NCBI RefSeq assembly: GCF_026651855.1
Contig: NZ_CP093280.1
Coordinates: 4,256,001 to 4,320,000, forward strand
Origin: Pseudomonas silvicola
Lineage (GTDB): Bacteria; Pseudomonadota; Gammaproteobacteria; Pseudomonadales; Pseudomonadaceae
Reading direction: 5' to 3'
DNA: 64,000 nucleotides
How positions within the stretch are numbered: position 1 is the stretch's first letter; each line of letters begins with the position of its first letter. The position numbers and the translations under genes are program-made. Below, piece by piece: positions 1-9,118 of this stretch. The notes below the pieces were generated by a model. It ran no database searches and was not told the DNA's origin. It saw nothing but the letters and a program-made list of their open reading frames with translations.

Positions 1-1527
1 GCCATTGTCCGGCACCTGTGCCTGGCCGACGACTGGGAGCGCGCGGTGCAGGTAGCGCGCCGGGATAGCGCGTTCGCCGAGGCAGTGCTGGCGTTGCAAG
101 GTAAATGGCCGGGGCCTGCGGCGCGCCTGCGCCTGGAGTGGGCGAACTGGCTGGCCGATCAGGGCCGCTGGCTGCCGGCCGTGGACGCGGTCTGGCCGTT
201 GGCCGATGAGCGCCCTCGGGCAGTGGCCTGGCTACTGAGCGCCGAGGCCGGGGGCGAGGCGCTCGCGGCAGAGGCACTGGTCAAGCGTGCCGTGCTGCTG
301 CCCGATACGCTGGCGCGGTACGAGGAGTACGTGCTGGCGGTACGCGATGACCCTGCGCGTGGCAGCGAACGCTCGGCCATCGCCTTGGCCCTCCTGCACC
401 ATGAATGCCGCGCCTCGGCAGCCTGCGCGCAGTTGGCCATAGCATTGCTGGGGGCCGTGGTGGAGGACCGCGCCGTGCGTGCCGACGTGATCAAGACGCT
501 CGTGACGCTGGCGAACGACCCTTGGCTACGCGCGGACATGCCGGCGCTGGACTACCGCCCCGAGAAGCCGACGCGCTGGTGGCAGCTGGCATCGCCACCC
601 CAGTGGCAAGCGCCGGCCGCCGGGGTTCGGGCCGTGCTCGATGCGCGGGTGCTGGACGCTGACCGAAGCCTGGTGGCGTTGGGGGAGTCAGGGGTTGCGG
701 TGGTCAACGCCCAAGGCCGTGCGCTCACGTATTTCGCCGTGCCTGCCAGCCACCTGGTCATGGGCGATAGCCGCCAGGTGGCACTGGCGTTGATTCGTCG
801 CGAGTCGGTGTGGCGCGTCAGCAAGCTTGACCTGGCCAACCGAGGGTTTCAGGACCTGGGCGTGCTGGCTCTGGACAGCTTCGCCCGCCACTTCAATGGC
901 TCGGCCTGGTCCGTGGCCAAGGGCAACCACCTGCGCGTGCTGGATGTGGACCGCGGGTTGGCGACCCTGTGGCAAGTGCCTGACCTGCCCGGTCCGGTGT
1001 GGGTCATCGGTACCCGGTCCCATGAGGAAAATATTTTGCTCAACGGGCCGGATGGCAGCCTGGAGCGCTGGTGCTATCGCCTGCCAGAGCGCAGGTTGCA
1101 GGCGCGCGACCCGGTGGCTCGGCGCCCCGGCCCCCCTGGGGCGCTGGCCTTTGGCGGCGATGGCAGCGTGCTGGAGTTCGACCTGGCCAGCGACGGCAGC
1201 GGCGAGTGGGCCGTGCAGGCGGGCAAGGATCGCTACCCCTTGCCGGCCCTGGACGAACGCTACCTGGACAGCTTCAGCCTGACGTGGAACGGCCAGCACC
1301 TGGTGGTGGTCTACCCGGTTCTCGAGGGGCAGCAGCAGGTCCGCTTCTTCGATGCGCAACGGTGCAGGCTGCTGGCCAAAGTCAGTTGGCCCGACAGGGT
1401 GTTCGTGCATGTGCAGGACGACCATGGCCACTGGTTGCTGTTTGATGCCCAAGGCCGCCTGCTGTGCCTGGACCACGGCGCCGCGGCGCCCCGTACGGTT
1501 CAGGTGCAGGCGCTGCGGGTCACATGA
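1..1527 (+). CDS. C-terminal part of a beta-propeller-like protein (partial)
   Basis: The frame is open from the first base, so the gene begins before the window; an internal GTG at 46 is unlikely to be the true start. The visible 508 residues have an alpha-helical first third rich in Ala, Leu and Trp. After that come repeated beta-strand stretches typical of a propeller, for example segments around residues 215-300 and 400-500 that alternate short hydrophobic strands with Asp/Gly turns. No catalytic motif is visible. The style is like the bpX proteins of MoxR-vWA-beta-propeller ternary systems, but this is family-level resemblance only. The stop overlaps the start codon of the next reading frame (ATGA at 1524-1527), as in a translationally coupled operon. 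Confidence 0.6.
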   Translation, partial: AIVRHLCLADDWERAVQVARRDSAFAEAVLALQGKWPGPAARLRLEWANWLADQGRWLPAVDAVWPLADERPRAVAWLLSAEAGGEALAAEALVKRAVLLPDTLARYEEYVLAVRDDPARGSERSAIALALLHHECRASAACAQLAIALLGAVVEDRAVRADVIKTLVTLANDPWLRADMPALDYRPEKPTRWWQLASPPQWQAPAAGVRAVLDARVLDADRSLVALGESGVAVVNAQGRALTYFAVPASHLVMGDSRQVALALIRRESVWRVSKLDLANRGFQDLGVLALDSFARHFNGSAWSVAKGNHLRVLDVDRGLATLWQVPDLPGPVWVIGTRSHEENILLNGPDGSLERWCYRLPERRLQARDPVARRPGPPGALAFGGDGSVLEFDLASDGSGEWAVQAGKDRYPLPALDERYLDSFSLTWNGQHLVVVYPVLEGQQQVRFFDAQRCRLLAKVSWPDRVFVHVQDDHGHWLLFDAQGRLLCLDHGAAAPRTVQVQALRVT

Positions 1528-1599
1528 GCGTTCACGAGGTTTTTCAGTGGCAACGGTTCTGCACCCAGGGTGTGCGTTACCTGCCACGGCGCACGTCGC
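1524..1599 (+). pseudogene. stub of a coupled downstream gene
   Basis: An ATG at 1524 overlaps the preceding stop as ATGA. It opens a frame beginning MSVHEVFQWQRFCTQG that reads like a natural N-terminus. After about 25 residues the frame runs into the 3' end of the opposite-strand sfnR gene, where codon use becomes that of a shadow frame. I infer that an operon partner of the propeller gene was cut off by the rearrangement that brought in the msu locus. The short length makes this tentative; it could simply be a chance ATG. Confidence 0.3.
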
Positions 1600-2700
1600 T
1601 CAGATCGACAACTGCAGCACCCGGTCCTGCTGGATGGTTTCCCCGGGCCGGCGCTTGTTCACCGCCAGTTCGCCGATCTTGATCAGCCGCGTGCGGGTGA
1701 CGTTGCGCGTCAGCCCCAGCAGGTTGGCGGTGTGCACCTGGTTGTAGTGGCTGAACTTGTAGGCGGCGCGCAGCAGTGCGTCCTCGACCTTTTCATGCAG
1801 GGCGCCAGCCTGTTCGCCAAACAGTTTCTGGAAGGCGCGCTCCAGCAGTGCTTCGGCCGAATCATCGGTGGCCTGGCTATCGTCGGCCCGTTCGATGCGC
1901 ATGTGCGACAGGCGCAGGTCTTCGGGTTCGATCACGCCGTTGCGGCAGATCAGCAAGGTGTGATGGATGACGTTTTCCAGTTCGCGGATGTTGCCCGGCC
2001 ATTGGTAGCTGCGCAATTTGTGTTCCGCCGCCGCGCTCAGGGTCACGGCGCCGTAGCCCAGGCGCTGACTGTAGGCGTCGATGAAGTGCCGGGTCAGCGG
2101 CAGGATATCGCCGGGCCGGTCGCGCAGCGGGCTCAGGTCGAGGCTGACCACGTCCAGCCGGTAGTACAGGTCCTCGCGAAAGTGCCCGGCGTTGATGGCC
2201 CGCTCCAGTTGCACGTTGGTGGCGGCCAGCACCCGCACATCGATGGGGATGGACTTGCGTGACCCCAGGCGTACCACCTCTCGTTCCTGCAACACCCGCA
2301 GCAGCTTGACCTGAATGGCCATGGGCAGGTCGCCGATCTCGTCCAGGAACAACGTGCCGCCGTTGGCTTCCTCGAACCAGCCGGCCTTGGCGCTGAGGGC
2401 ACCGGTGAAGGCGCCCTTTTCATGGCCGAACAGTTCGGCTTCTACCAGCGACTCGGAAAACGCCCCGCAGTTGACCGCCACGAACGGGCGGTTGCGGCGC
2501 CCGCTGAGGTTGTGGATGTGGCGGGCGACCAGCTCTTTGCCCGTGCCGGTTTCACCGATGATCAACACGCTGGCTTCGCTGGGGGCTATCTGTTCCAGGT
2601 GGGCCAGCAGCGCCTTGGACTTGGGGTCTTCGAACACCTGGGCGGTGGCGCGGATCGAGGTGGCGAGGGCAGGCGAGGGCGGCAAGGTCAATAACTGCAT
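1600..2700 (-). CDS. sfnR: sigma-54-dependent activator SfnR
   Basis: This is a 366-residue enhancer-binding protein that lacks a receiver domain. It has Walker A GETGTGKE (residues 49-56), the sigma-54-contacting GAFTGA loop (96-101), Walker [11 protein letters not shown] (about 114-123) and a C-terminal Fis-type helix-turn-helix ([15 protein letters not shown]). Length, the N-terminal [12 protein letters not shown] stretch and position after msuC match SfnR, which in Pseudomonas activates genes for dimethyl sulfone and methanesulfonate use with RpoN. It is the last gene of the leftward operon, 9 bp after msuC, so it is probably co-transcribed and autoregulated through the sigma-54 promoter upstream of msuE. 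No sensory domain is present, so its level, likely set by sulfate limitation, rather than a ligand should control activity. Confidence 0.9.
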   Translation of the reverse strand: MQLLTLPPSPALATSIRATAQVFEDPKSKALLAHLEQIAPSEASVLIIGETGTGKELVARHIHNLSGRRNRPFVAVNCGAFSESLVEAELFGHEKGAFTGALSAKAGWFEEANGGTLFLDEIGDLPMAIQVKLLRVLQEREVVRLGSRKSIPIDVRVLAATNVQLERAINAGHFREDLYYRLDVVSLDLSPLRDRPGDILPLTRHFIDAYSQRLGYGAVTLSAAAEHKLRSYQWPGNIRELENVIHHTLLICRNGVIEPEDLRLSHMRIERADDSQATDDSAEALLERAFQKLFGEQAGALHEKVEDALLRAAYKFSHYNQVHTANLLGLTRNVTRTRLIKIGELAVNKRRPGETIQQDRVLQLSI

Positions 2701-2709
2701 GGGCGGTCT

Positions 2710-3882
2710 CTAGGAATAGAAAGTGGGAATCGGCAGCGTCTGGTTCAATGCCCAGTCGCCGAGTTCATGAAGCTTGTAGTCGATGGGGTCGTGCAGGCTC
2801 TGGGTGCGCAGGTTGCGCCAGTAGCGGTCCAGGCGCAGCGAGGCGTGGGTGGCGCGTGCGCCCGTGGCCTCGAACAGTCGGCTGCATATCTCCAGGCCAT
2901 GGCGGCTGGCAGCGACCTTGGCGGTGGCGATGGCCACGGCCACATGCCCGCGCTCCTCGGCAGTCAGCGCCGGGCCCCGGGCCCAGGCTTCGTCGAGCAG
3001 GCGGGTGGCACGCTCCACCAGCAGGCGCACCGACTCCAGGGCGACCCAGAATTCGCCATAGTGGGCCAGCACGTAAGGGTCCAGGCGGGCCTCCTGGCTG
3101 CCGGACTTGAACCAGGGCCGGGTCTCGTGAAGGGTGTAGTGGCGCGCTTCTTCCAGCGCGCCCTCGGTCAGGCCCAGGAACATGTGGGTGAACGTCAGTT
3201 GGGCAATCAGCGGCCGCAGGCAGGCAAAGGGCGTGCTCAAGGGGCCGGGGTCAAGCAGCAGTTCCGATTGCTCGACACGCACCCGCTCGAAACTGGCGCT
3301 GCCGCTGTCGGTCTGGCGCTGGCCGAAGTTGTCCCAGTCATCGTGCAGGGTGATGCCGCTGCGGTTACTGGGAATGGCGGCGATCAGCAGTTTGCCGCCC
3401 GCGTTTTCGTCCACCGCCGAGGCGATGAGCATCTGCGAATCGGCGGCGCCGGAGCAAAAGCTTTTCTTGCCGGAAAATTCGCACCAGCCGTTGAAGCGGC
3501 GGATCACGGTGCGAGTGTCCAGGGGGTTGAGGGCATTGCCCCAGAACCATTGCTGGCGTGCGGTCTGTTCGAACCACGGCTGCCATTGTTCGGGCTTGGC
3601 GAACAGGCGCACGGTGGCCAGCATCAGGTGGTGAAAGCCGAACACATGGGCGATTGAACTGTCGACCCGCGCCAGTTCGCGTACCACCCCGAGGGTGTCC
3701 TGCCAGGTACCCCCCTGGCCGCCGAATGCCTTCGGAATACTCAGGGCCAGCAGGCCGCTGCGGCGCAGGGCGTCGCGCTCGGCCTTTGGCGTGCCGCCGC
3801 GCTGGTCGCGTTCCACCGCGGTTTCGGCGAAGTCGGCGGCCAGGGCGCGGGCGATGTCCAGCGCTGAAGACGATGGGCTCAT
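2710..3882 (-). CDS. msuC: FMNH2-dependent methanesulfinate monooxygenase MsuC
   Basis: The 390-residue protein has the acyl-CoA dehydrogenase fold: an N-terminal helical domain (residues 1-110), a middle beta domain (about 120-210, with the [11 protein letters not shown] stretch) and a C-terminal four-helix bundle. Members of this subgroup (MsuC, SfnC, DszC relatives) use reduced flavin and oxygen; MsuC oxidises methanesulfinate to methanesulfonate. The start ATG overlaps the msuD stop as ATGA, so translation is coupled. Placement between msuD and sfnR supports MsuC over a true acyl-CoA dehydrogenase. Reduced flavin would come from MsuE. Confidence 0.88.
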   Translation of the reverse strand: MSPSSSALDIARALAADFAETAVERDQRGGTPKAERDALRRSGLLALSIPKAFGGQGGTWQDTLGVVRELARVDSSIAHVFGFHHLMLATVRLFAKPEQWQPWFEQTARQQWFWGNALNPLDTRTVIRRFNGWCEFSGKKSFCSGAADSQMLIASAVDENAGGKLLIAAIPSNRSGITLHDDWDNFGQRQTDSGSASFERVRVEQSELLLDPGPLSTPFACLRPLIAQLTFTHMFLGLTEGALEEARHYTLHETRPWFKSGSQEARLDPYVLAHYGEFWVALESVRLLVERATRLLDEAWARGPALTAEERGHVAVAIATAKVAASRHGLEICSRLFEATGARATHASLRLDRYWRNLRTQSLHDPIDYKLHELGDWALNQTLPIPTFYS

Positions 3883-5027
3883 GAGGCCGCCTTGCTGCTG
3901 GGCAGCACGTCATTGGCGATCATCTCGCCGAACGGCCCGGTCAGGTTGGTGATGCCGCGCCCCGCGAGGCTGGCGTAGGGTTCAGGCAGCAGCGGAAACA
4001 CCAGCTCGGCGAAGCGGTAGGCTTCTTCCAGGTGGGGGTAGCCGGAGAATATGAAGCTTTCGATGCCCAGGTCGGCGTACTCCCTGATGCGTTCCGCCAC
4101 CTCGGTGGGGTTGCCCACCAGCGCAGTGCCGGCGCCGCCGCGCACCAGGCCAACGCCGGCCCACAGGTTGGGGGCTATTTCCAGCTGGTCGCGGCGCCCA
4201 CCGTGCAGGGCGGCCATGCGCCGTTGCCCTTCGGAATCGAAGCGGGCGAACGACTGCTGGGCTGCGGCAATGGTGTCGTCGCTGATGTGTTCGATCAAGC
4301 GGTTCGCGGCCTCCCAGGCTTCTTCGCTGGTAGGGCGCACGATCACGTGCAGGCGGATACCGAAGCGCACCTGGCGGCCATGGCGCGCCGCGCGTTCGCG
4401 AATGTCGGCCAGCTTGGCGGCGACGGCGGCGGGCGGTTCGCCCCAGGTCAGGTACACGTCCACCTGCTCGGCGGCCAGCGCGTGCGCGGCCTCTGAGGAA
4501 CCGCCGAAATACAGCGGCGGGTAGGGTTTCTGCACCGGTGGGTAGAGGGCCTTGGCATTCTCTACGTGCAGGTGCTTGCCTGCGAAGTCCACGGCTTCCC
4601 CTTGCAGCACGCGGCGCCAGACCTGCAGGAATTCGTCGGTCACCTCGTAGCGTTCGGCGTGGCTGAGGAAGCTGCCGTCGCCGCGGTTTTCATCGGGGTC
4701 GCCGCCGGTGACCACGTTGATCAGCAGGCGGCCATTGGACAACCGGTCGAGGGTAGCGGCCATGCGCGCCGACACCGTGGGCGAGATGATGCCTGGGCGA
4801 ATCGCGACCAGGTAGCGCAGGCGCTCGGTCAATGGCACCAGCGCCGAGGCGATCACCCAGGAGTCTTCGCACGAGCGCCCGGTGGGGATCAGCACGCCGT
4901 GGTAGCCCAGGTCGTCGGCGGCCTGGGCCACCTGCTTGAGGTAGTTGAGGGTGACCGGGCGGGCGCCTTGGGTGGTGCCCAGGAAATGCCCGTCGCCGTG
5001 GGTGGGCAGAAACCAGAAAACGTCCAT
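3879..5027 (-). CDS. msuD: FMNH2-dependent methanesulfonate monooxygenase MsuD
   Basis: A 382-residue bacterial-luciferase-like TIM barrel of the SsuD/MsuD family. It opens [18 protein letters not shown] and carries the family stretches [15 protein letters not shown] (flavin/phosphate region) and [11 protein letters not shown]. These enzymes split the C-S bond of alkanesulfonates to an aldehyde plus sulfite with reduced FMN and oxygen; MsuD prefers methanesulfonate. Length equals the family norm. It starts 9 bp after msuE and overlaps msuC by 4 bp, which gives the known msuEDC order. SsuD for longer sulfonates is the alternative, but that gene normally sits in an ssu cluster with an ABC transporter, absent here. 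Confidence 0.9.
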   Translation of the reverse strand: MDVFWFLPTHGDGHFLGTTQGARPVTLNYLKQVAQAADDLGYHGVLIPTGRSCEDSWVIASALVPLTERLRYLVAIRPGIISPTVSARMAATLDRLSNGRLLINVVTGGDPDENRGDGSFLSHAERYEVTDEFLQVWRRVLQGEAVDFAGKHLHVENAKALYPPVQKPYPPLYFGGSSEAAHALAAEQVDVYLTWGEPPAAVAAKLADIRERAARHGRQVRFGIRLHVIVRPTSEEAWEAANRLIEHISDDTIAAAQQSFARFDSEGQRRMAALHGGRRDQLEIAPNLWAGVGLVRGGAGTALVGNPTEVAERIREYADLGIESFIFSGYPHLEEAYRFAELVFPLLPEPYASLAGRGITNLTGPFGEMIANDVLPSSKAAS

Positions 5028-5036
5028 GTGAACTCC

Positions 5037-5600
5037 TCAGGCGATCTTGCGCAGGTGGGTGGCCAGTGCGCCGAACAACGGCGCGGCGCGCTCGGCTGCC
5101 AGGCGAATACGCGCTTGCAGCAGCTCGCTGGTGATCTGGTAGTTGGCGAAATCCGCCTCGGTGGCGTACACGCCGATGGGCAGGGTCAAGGCCTGGAAGA
5201 AGCTGAACAGCGGGCGAAGCTGATGGTCCAGGACCAGGGCGTGGCGTTCGCTACCACCGGTGGCGGCCAGCAACACTGGGGTGTCGATCAGGGCATTGAG
5301 GTCCACCAGGTCGAACAGATGCTTGAGCAACCCCGGGTAGGAGCCTCGATAGACCGGTGCTGCGACGATCAGCAGGTCGGCGCCCTCGATGGCCTTGAGG
5401 CTCGCCTCCACCTCGTGGCTGGCTTCCTGGCGCGACAGTGATGCGCCCAAGGGGCGAGCGATATCGGTCAGTTCGATGACCTGGGGGGTGATGGGCAGTA
5501 ACGCGCCCAGCTCGGCCAGGATGGCCTGGGTCAGCACCAGGGTGCGGGAAGGGCGGTAAGTGCCCCCGGAGACAGCGACAACATTCAGCGGGCGAGACAT
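5037..5600 (-). CDS. msuE: NAD(P)H:FMN reductase MsuE
   Basis: A 187-residue flavodoxin-fold reductase. The N-terminal beta-strand and phosphate loop (VVAVSGGTYRPSRT, residues 7-20) and the APVYRGSYPGLLKHLFDL segment (about 80-97) are typical of the SsuE/MsuE family. It supplies reduced FMN in the cytoplasm to the two monooxygenases MsuD and MsuC encoded directly downstream. It is the first gene of the operon. A -24/-12 promoter lies about 45 bp upstream of the start and a palindromic activator site lies about 145 bp upstream, so expression should need RpoN and an enhancer-binding protein, most simply SfnR. Confidence 0.9.
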   Translation of the reverse strand: MSRPLNVVAVSGGTYRPSRTLVLTQAILAELGALLPITPQVIELTDIARPLGASLSRQEASHEVEASLKAIEGADLLIVAAPVYRGSYPGLLKHLFDLVDLNALIDTPVLLAATGGSERHALVLDHQLRPLFSFFQALTLPIGVYATEADFANYQITSELLQARIRLAAERAAPLFGALATHLRKIA

Positions 5601-5644
5601 GGCAAATCCTCAACAGTGGCTCGATGGACAGTGGAGGGTCCTGA

Positions 5645-5659
5645 GCAAGCACCGTACCA
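5645..5659 (-). promoter_or_regulatory. sigma-54 (-24/-12) promoter of msuE
   Basis: Read on the minus strand the bases are TGGTACGGTGCTTGC. This gives the invariant GG and GC separated by exactly 10 bases and matches the TGGCACG-N4-TTGC consensus at all but one position. It lies about 45 bp before the msuE start, leaving a leader of about 33 bases. The operon encodes its own sigma-54 activator, which supports the call. Confidence 0.8.
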
Positions 5660-5713
5660 ATCCCTGGAAACCCCGCCGTGCCTGCCTTTCGGCCTGGCGA
5701 GTGGGGGCGGCGG

Positions 5714-5776
5714 CTGTCGCTGTGGCCAGGGTCTGTGGAATGGCTGTTGCTGTGGCAACAGTGTCCTGGGCAACAG
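5714..5776. promoter_or_regulatory. candidate SfnR upstream activator sites
   Basis: An 18-bp perfect inverted repeat, CTGTTGC-TGTG-GCAACAG, lies at 5744-5761, about 85-100 bp upstream of the -24 element, a usual distance for an enhancer. A degenerate copy (CTGTCGCTGTGGCCAG) starts exactly 30 bp away at 5714, and another half site GGCAACAG ends at 5776. Spacing by three helical turns is expected for cooperative binding of a hexameric activator. Assignment to SfnR is inferred from location. Confidence 0.65.
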
Positions 5777-5909
5777 TGGGCGGCGCGGTAGGGTCTGTTA
5801 TAGAGAATTGGGCTTATGTCGTAAAAGAACAAAAATATATGCCATTAGATCTTTTATTTAATGACCCCCGGAATGTGGCGTTTAGTCCACAAGGCCGGCC
5901 AGGCGATGG
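5777..5909. other. AT-rich upstream spacer
   Basis: This stretch, notably AT-rich for the window around 5800-5870, separates the msu control region from the repeat array. It could hold a site for a sulfur-starvation regulator such as CysB, but I cannot point to a convincing motif. No gene is seen. Confidence 0.4.
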
Positions 5910-6550
5910 CACAGACATCACTGGCCCGAAACAGATGTTGGAGCAGAGCTTGCTCGCGAAGCGCCGCGCGGGCGGCGCGCGGTCTCGAGGGCGCCGAAAA
6001 AAACAAGCCATGCACCTAGAGGCCCTGATGCGGTCTCAAGCCGGAAAAGCAAGGCGGTCAAGGTAATCTCACAGACATAACTGGCCCGAAACAGATGTAG
6101 GAGCAGAGCTTGCTCGCGAAGCGCCGCGCGGGCGGCGCACGGTCTCAAGGGCGCCGGAAAAACCAAACCATGCACATGGAGGCCCTGATACGGTCTCAAG
6201 CCGGAAAAACAAAGCGGTCCAGGCAATCCCACAGACATAACTGGCCCGAAACAGATGTAGGAGCAGAGCTTGCTCGCGAAGCGCCGCGCGGGCGGCGCGC
6301 GGTCTCAAGGGCGCCGGAAAAACCAATCCATGCACATGGAGGCCCTGATACGGTCTCAAGCCGGAAAAACAAAGCGGTCCAGGCAATCCCACAGACATAA
6401 CTGGCCCGAAACAGATGTAGGAGCAGAGCTTGCTCGCGAAGCGCCGCGCGGGCGGCGCGCGGTCTCAAGGGCGCCGGAAAAACCAATCCATGCACCTAGA
6501 GGCCCTGACGCGGTCTCAAGCCTGGACCGCCTTGTTTTTCCGGCTTGAGG
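5910..6550. repeat. four tandem 160-bp repeats with REP-like cores
   Basis: The phrase CACAGACATNACTGGCCCGA begins at 5910, 6070, 6230 and 6390, exactly 160 bp apart. Each unit then carries a REP-like palindrome (GAGCAGAGCTTGCTCGCGAA), a GC-rich palindrome (GCGCCGCGCGGGCGGCGC), the segment CGGTCTCAAGGGCGCCGG, and a spacer ending in GCCGGAAAAACAAAGCGGTC. Units differ by only a few bases. Several overlapping open frames exist but are repeats of each other, start anywhere and lack ribosome sites, so no protein is called. Confidence 0.85.
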
Positions 6551-7950
6551 CCGTATCAAGGCCGCCAGGTGCCTGCCTTGATGCTTCTGGCGTTCTTGAG
6601 ATCGAGCGCCGCGCGGGCGGCGCGCGGTCTCAAGGGCGCCGGAAAAACCAAGCCATGCACCTAGAGGCCCTGATGCGATTTCATGACAGGCTTTTGGGGG
6701 CCCCGCTGGAGATCTCATCATGGCCACCAAGCGCTAGTCGATGGTGTTGTAGCGCCCTTGAGATCGTGCGCCGCCCGCGCGGCGCTTCGCGAGCAAGCTC
6801 TGCTCCCACGTTTGTTTCGGGCCAGTTATGTCTGTGCCATTGCCTGGTCCGCCTTGATTGTCCGGCTGGAGATTGGGTCAGGGCCGCGCCGCGCGGGCGG
6901 CGCACGGTCGTAAGGGCGCCAGAAGCATCAAGCCATGCGCCTGGCGGCCCTGACCCAATCCCCAGCCAAACCAACAAGGCGGTCCAGGCAATCCCACAGA
7001 CATAATTGGCCCGAAACAGATGTAGGAGCAGAGCTTGCTCGCGAAGCGCCGCGCGGGCGGCGCACGGTCTCAAGGGCGCTGAAGAATCCCAAGCCATGCA
7101 CCTGGTGGCCATGATGCGGTTTCCTGACTGGCTTTTCGGGCCCCGCTGGAGATCTCATCATGGCCACCAAGCGCTAGTCGATGGTGTTGTAGCGCCCTTG
7201 AGACCGAGCGCCGCCCGCGCGGCGCGTCGCGAGCAAGCTCTGCTCCTACGTTTGTTTCGGGCCAGTTATGTCTGTGCCATTGTCTTGTCCGCCTTGATTG
7301 TCCGGCTGGAGATTGGGTCAGGGCCGCGCCGCGCGGGCGGCGCACGGTCGCAAGGGCGCCAGAAGCATCAAGCCATGCGCCTGGCGGCCCTGACCCAATC
7401 TCAAGCCGGATTACCTGGACCGCCTTGTTTTTCCGGCTTGAGGCCGTATCAAGGCCGCCAGGTGCCTGCCTTGATGCTTCTGGCGTTCTTGAGATCGAGC
7501 GCCGCGCGGGCGGCGCGCGGTCTCAAGGGCGCTGGAGAAACCCAAGCCATGCACCTAGAGGCCCTGATGCGATTTCATGACAGGCTTTTGGGGGCCCCGC
7601 TGGAGATCTCATCATGGCCACCAAGCGCTAGTCGATGGTGTTGTAGCGCCCTTGAGACCGTGCGCCGCCCGCGCGGCGCTTCCCGGGCAAGCCCGGTCCC
7701 ACATCTGTTTCGGGCCAGTTATGTCTGTGCCATTGTCTTGTCCGCCTTGTTTTTCCGGCTTGAGACCGTATCAGGGCCTCCATGTGCATGGTTTGGTTTT
7801 TCCGGCGCCCTTGAGACCGTGCGCCGCCCGCGCGGCGCTTCGCGAGCAAGCTCTGCTCCAACGTTTGTTTCGGTCCAGTTATGTCTATGCCATTGCCTGG
7901 ACCGCCTTGTTTGTTTGGCGTGGGATTGGGTCAGGGCTGCCAGGTGCATG
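6521..7950. repeat. complex direct and inverted repeat block
   Basis: This continues the 160-bp array but mixes orientations. A segment of about 267 bp at 6521-6787 recurs at 7414-7682 (offset 893-895). Another of about 270 bp at 6690-6960 recurs at about 7129-7400 (offset 440). The REP-like core appears inverted (GCGAGCAAGCTCTGCTCC) near 6790, 7229 and 7841, with a variant at about 7680-7700, and forward again near 7027. Forward and inverted copies can pair into very long hairpins. No gene is supported. It is a BIME-like mosaic rather than an insertion sequence: no transposase or terminal repeats with target duplication are visible. Confidence 0.8.
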
Positions 7951-8095
7951 ATCGGTCATGCCTGGCACACCCTTGTGTGATCCTTCACACCAATACCCAC
8001 TATCACGAGGGATGATTTATTACTCCACCCCCCAAACCCTTAACCTTTGTTCATCGAATCACTCCCCAGAGCACCCACGGTGCAGGAGGCCCCTG

Positions 8096-8344
8096 ATGAA
8101 CAAAGCAATCGCCCTGGCGCTGTTGATCGCCACCGCTACACTGGCCGGCTGCGCCACCAGCCACCCCGAAGACCGTCCCTACAGCGCCGAGGAACAGCAT
8201 GAGCTGGCCCTGGAGGCCCTGAGCCGCCGCGGTCTGCCGTTTGACGAATACCAGCGTGAACATGCCCGGATCGAGCGCGCCCAGGTTCACGAAGTCATCG
8301 GCCAGCAGGCCAGCGGCATCAAGGCATCGGGCGAGGGCGCCTGA
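8096..8344 (+). CDS. small lipoprotein
   Basis: The 82-residue product has a classical lipoprotein signal: MNK, a hydrophobic stretch (residues 4-15) and the lipobox LAGC with the lipidated Cys at residue 19. The mature part is a polar helical domain of about 64 residues rich in Glu, Arg and Gln. The start is fixed by AGGAGG at 8084-8089, 6 bases before the ATG; the upstream in-frame extension has no signal sequence and no ribosome site. It should be anchored in the outer membrane or the periplasmic face of the inner membrane. Function is unknown. It stands alone, tail to tail with the following hydrolase. Confidence 0.85.
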   Translation: MNKAIALALLIATATLAGCATSHPEDRPYSAEEQHELALEALSRRGLPFDEYQREHARIERAQVHEVIGQQASGIKASGEGA

Positions 8345-8347
8345 AGG

Positions 8348-9118
8348 TCAGGAATAGCGTGGTGAATGATGCGGGTAGTTGTCCAGCCGTTCGCGAATCA
8401 CCATCTCGCTGACCCACTGGGTCAATATCGCGCTGTAGGCTTTCTGATTGGCATCGGTGGACAAGGCATGGTCGGCACCGTCGACGATGCGATGGGTCAT
8501 CGAATGGGCGTTGATGAACGCCGAGCGGTAACTCATCAGGGTGGTATGGGGCACGTAGTCGTCCTGCTCCGATTCCACCAGCAGCACATCCCCTTCAAAT
8601 TCCGCACACGCCGCCAAGGCGCGGTTGTCCGCGGGCCCCAGGTGTTCGCGGCGGTACTGTTGCAAACCGGCCCGGTCCAGGGCGAACTTCGGTACGTTCC
8701 ACTCGTTGTCCCAGTACAGCGCCGGCACCCGCAAGGCCAACCAGCGCACCGGGCGCAGGCGGGTCAGGATGGCCGCCAGATAACCCCCGTAGCTACTGCC
8801 GATCACCGTGATGGCGCCGTTGTCCACCGCGGGCTGGCTGGCCAGCAGGTCGTAGGCGGCCAGCAGGTCGTCCAGGTTCTGTTCGCGCGTCACGCTCTGG
8901 CGCTGGCTTTCGGTTTTCTCGTGGCCGCGCAGGTCGAAGGTCATGCACACGCAGCCCAGGCCGGTGATGTTCTTCGCCCGGGCCAGGTCGCGCTGTTGGC
9001 TGCCGCCCCAACCGTGGACGAACAATATGCCGGGCACCTTGCTGCCTGGCGTCAGTAGCGTACCGGCGATGGTTTCGCCGTCTACCTGAATGTCGAGGGC
9101 TTCGCTACGGATACTCAT
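8348..9118 (-). CDS. alpha/beta hydrolase (dienelactone/peptidase-like)
   Basis: A 256-residue cytoplasmic alpha/beta hydrolase. The oxyanion-hole region is VHGWGG (about residues 34-39), the nucleophile elbow is GSSYGG with Ser109, and a DGADHALS stretch near residue 215 supplies the catalytic His. An Asp in EQDDYVPH completes the triad. I chose the start at 9118 because AAGGAT precedes it; a longer frame begins at 9136. It overlaps the end of the DUF3182 gene by 14 bp, so the two are probably translated together. Substrate cannot be told; serine ester or peptide hydrolysis is likely. Confidence 0.8.
   Translation of the reverse strand: MSIRSEALDIQVDGETIAGTLLTPGSKVPGILFVHGWGGSQQRDLARAKNITGLGCVCMTFDLRGHEKTESQRQSVTREQNLDDLLAAYDLLASQPAVDNGAITVIGSSYGGYLAAILTRLRPVRWLALRVPALYWDNEWNVPKFALDRAGLQQYRREHLGPADNRALAACAEFEGDVLLVESEQDDYVPHTTLMSYRSAFINAHSMTHRIVDGADHALSTDANQKAYSAILTQWVSEMVIRERLDNYPHHSPRYS

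Noticed and set aside
688-1587. 299-codon minus-strand frame
   Set aside because: Shadow of the propeller gene in GC-rich DNA; low-complexity His/Gln/Arg composition.
5910-7950. Possible CRISPR array or a family of small proteins
   Set aside because: Spacers are not unique, units are 160 bp and palindromic, no cas genes are near, and all frames are shifted copies of each other without ribosome sites.
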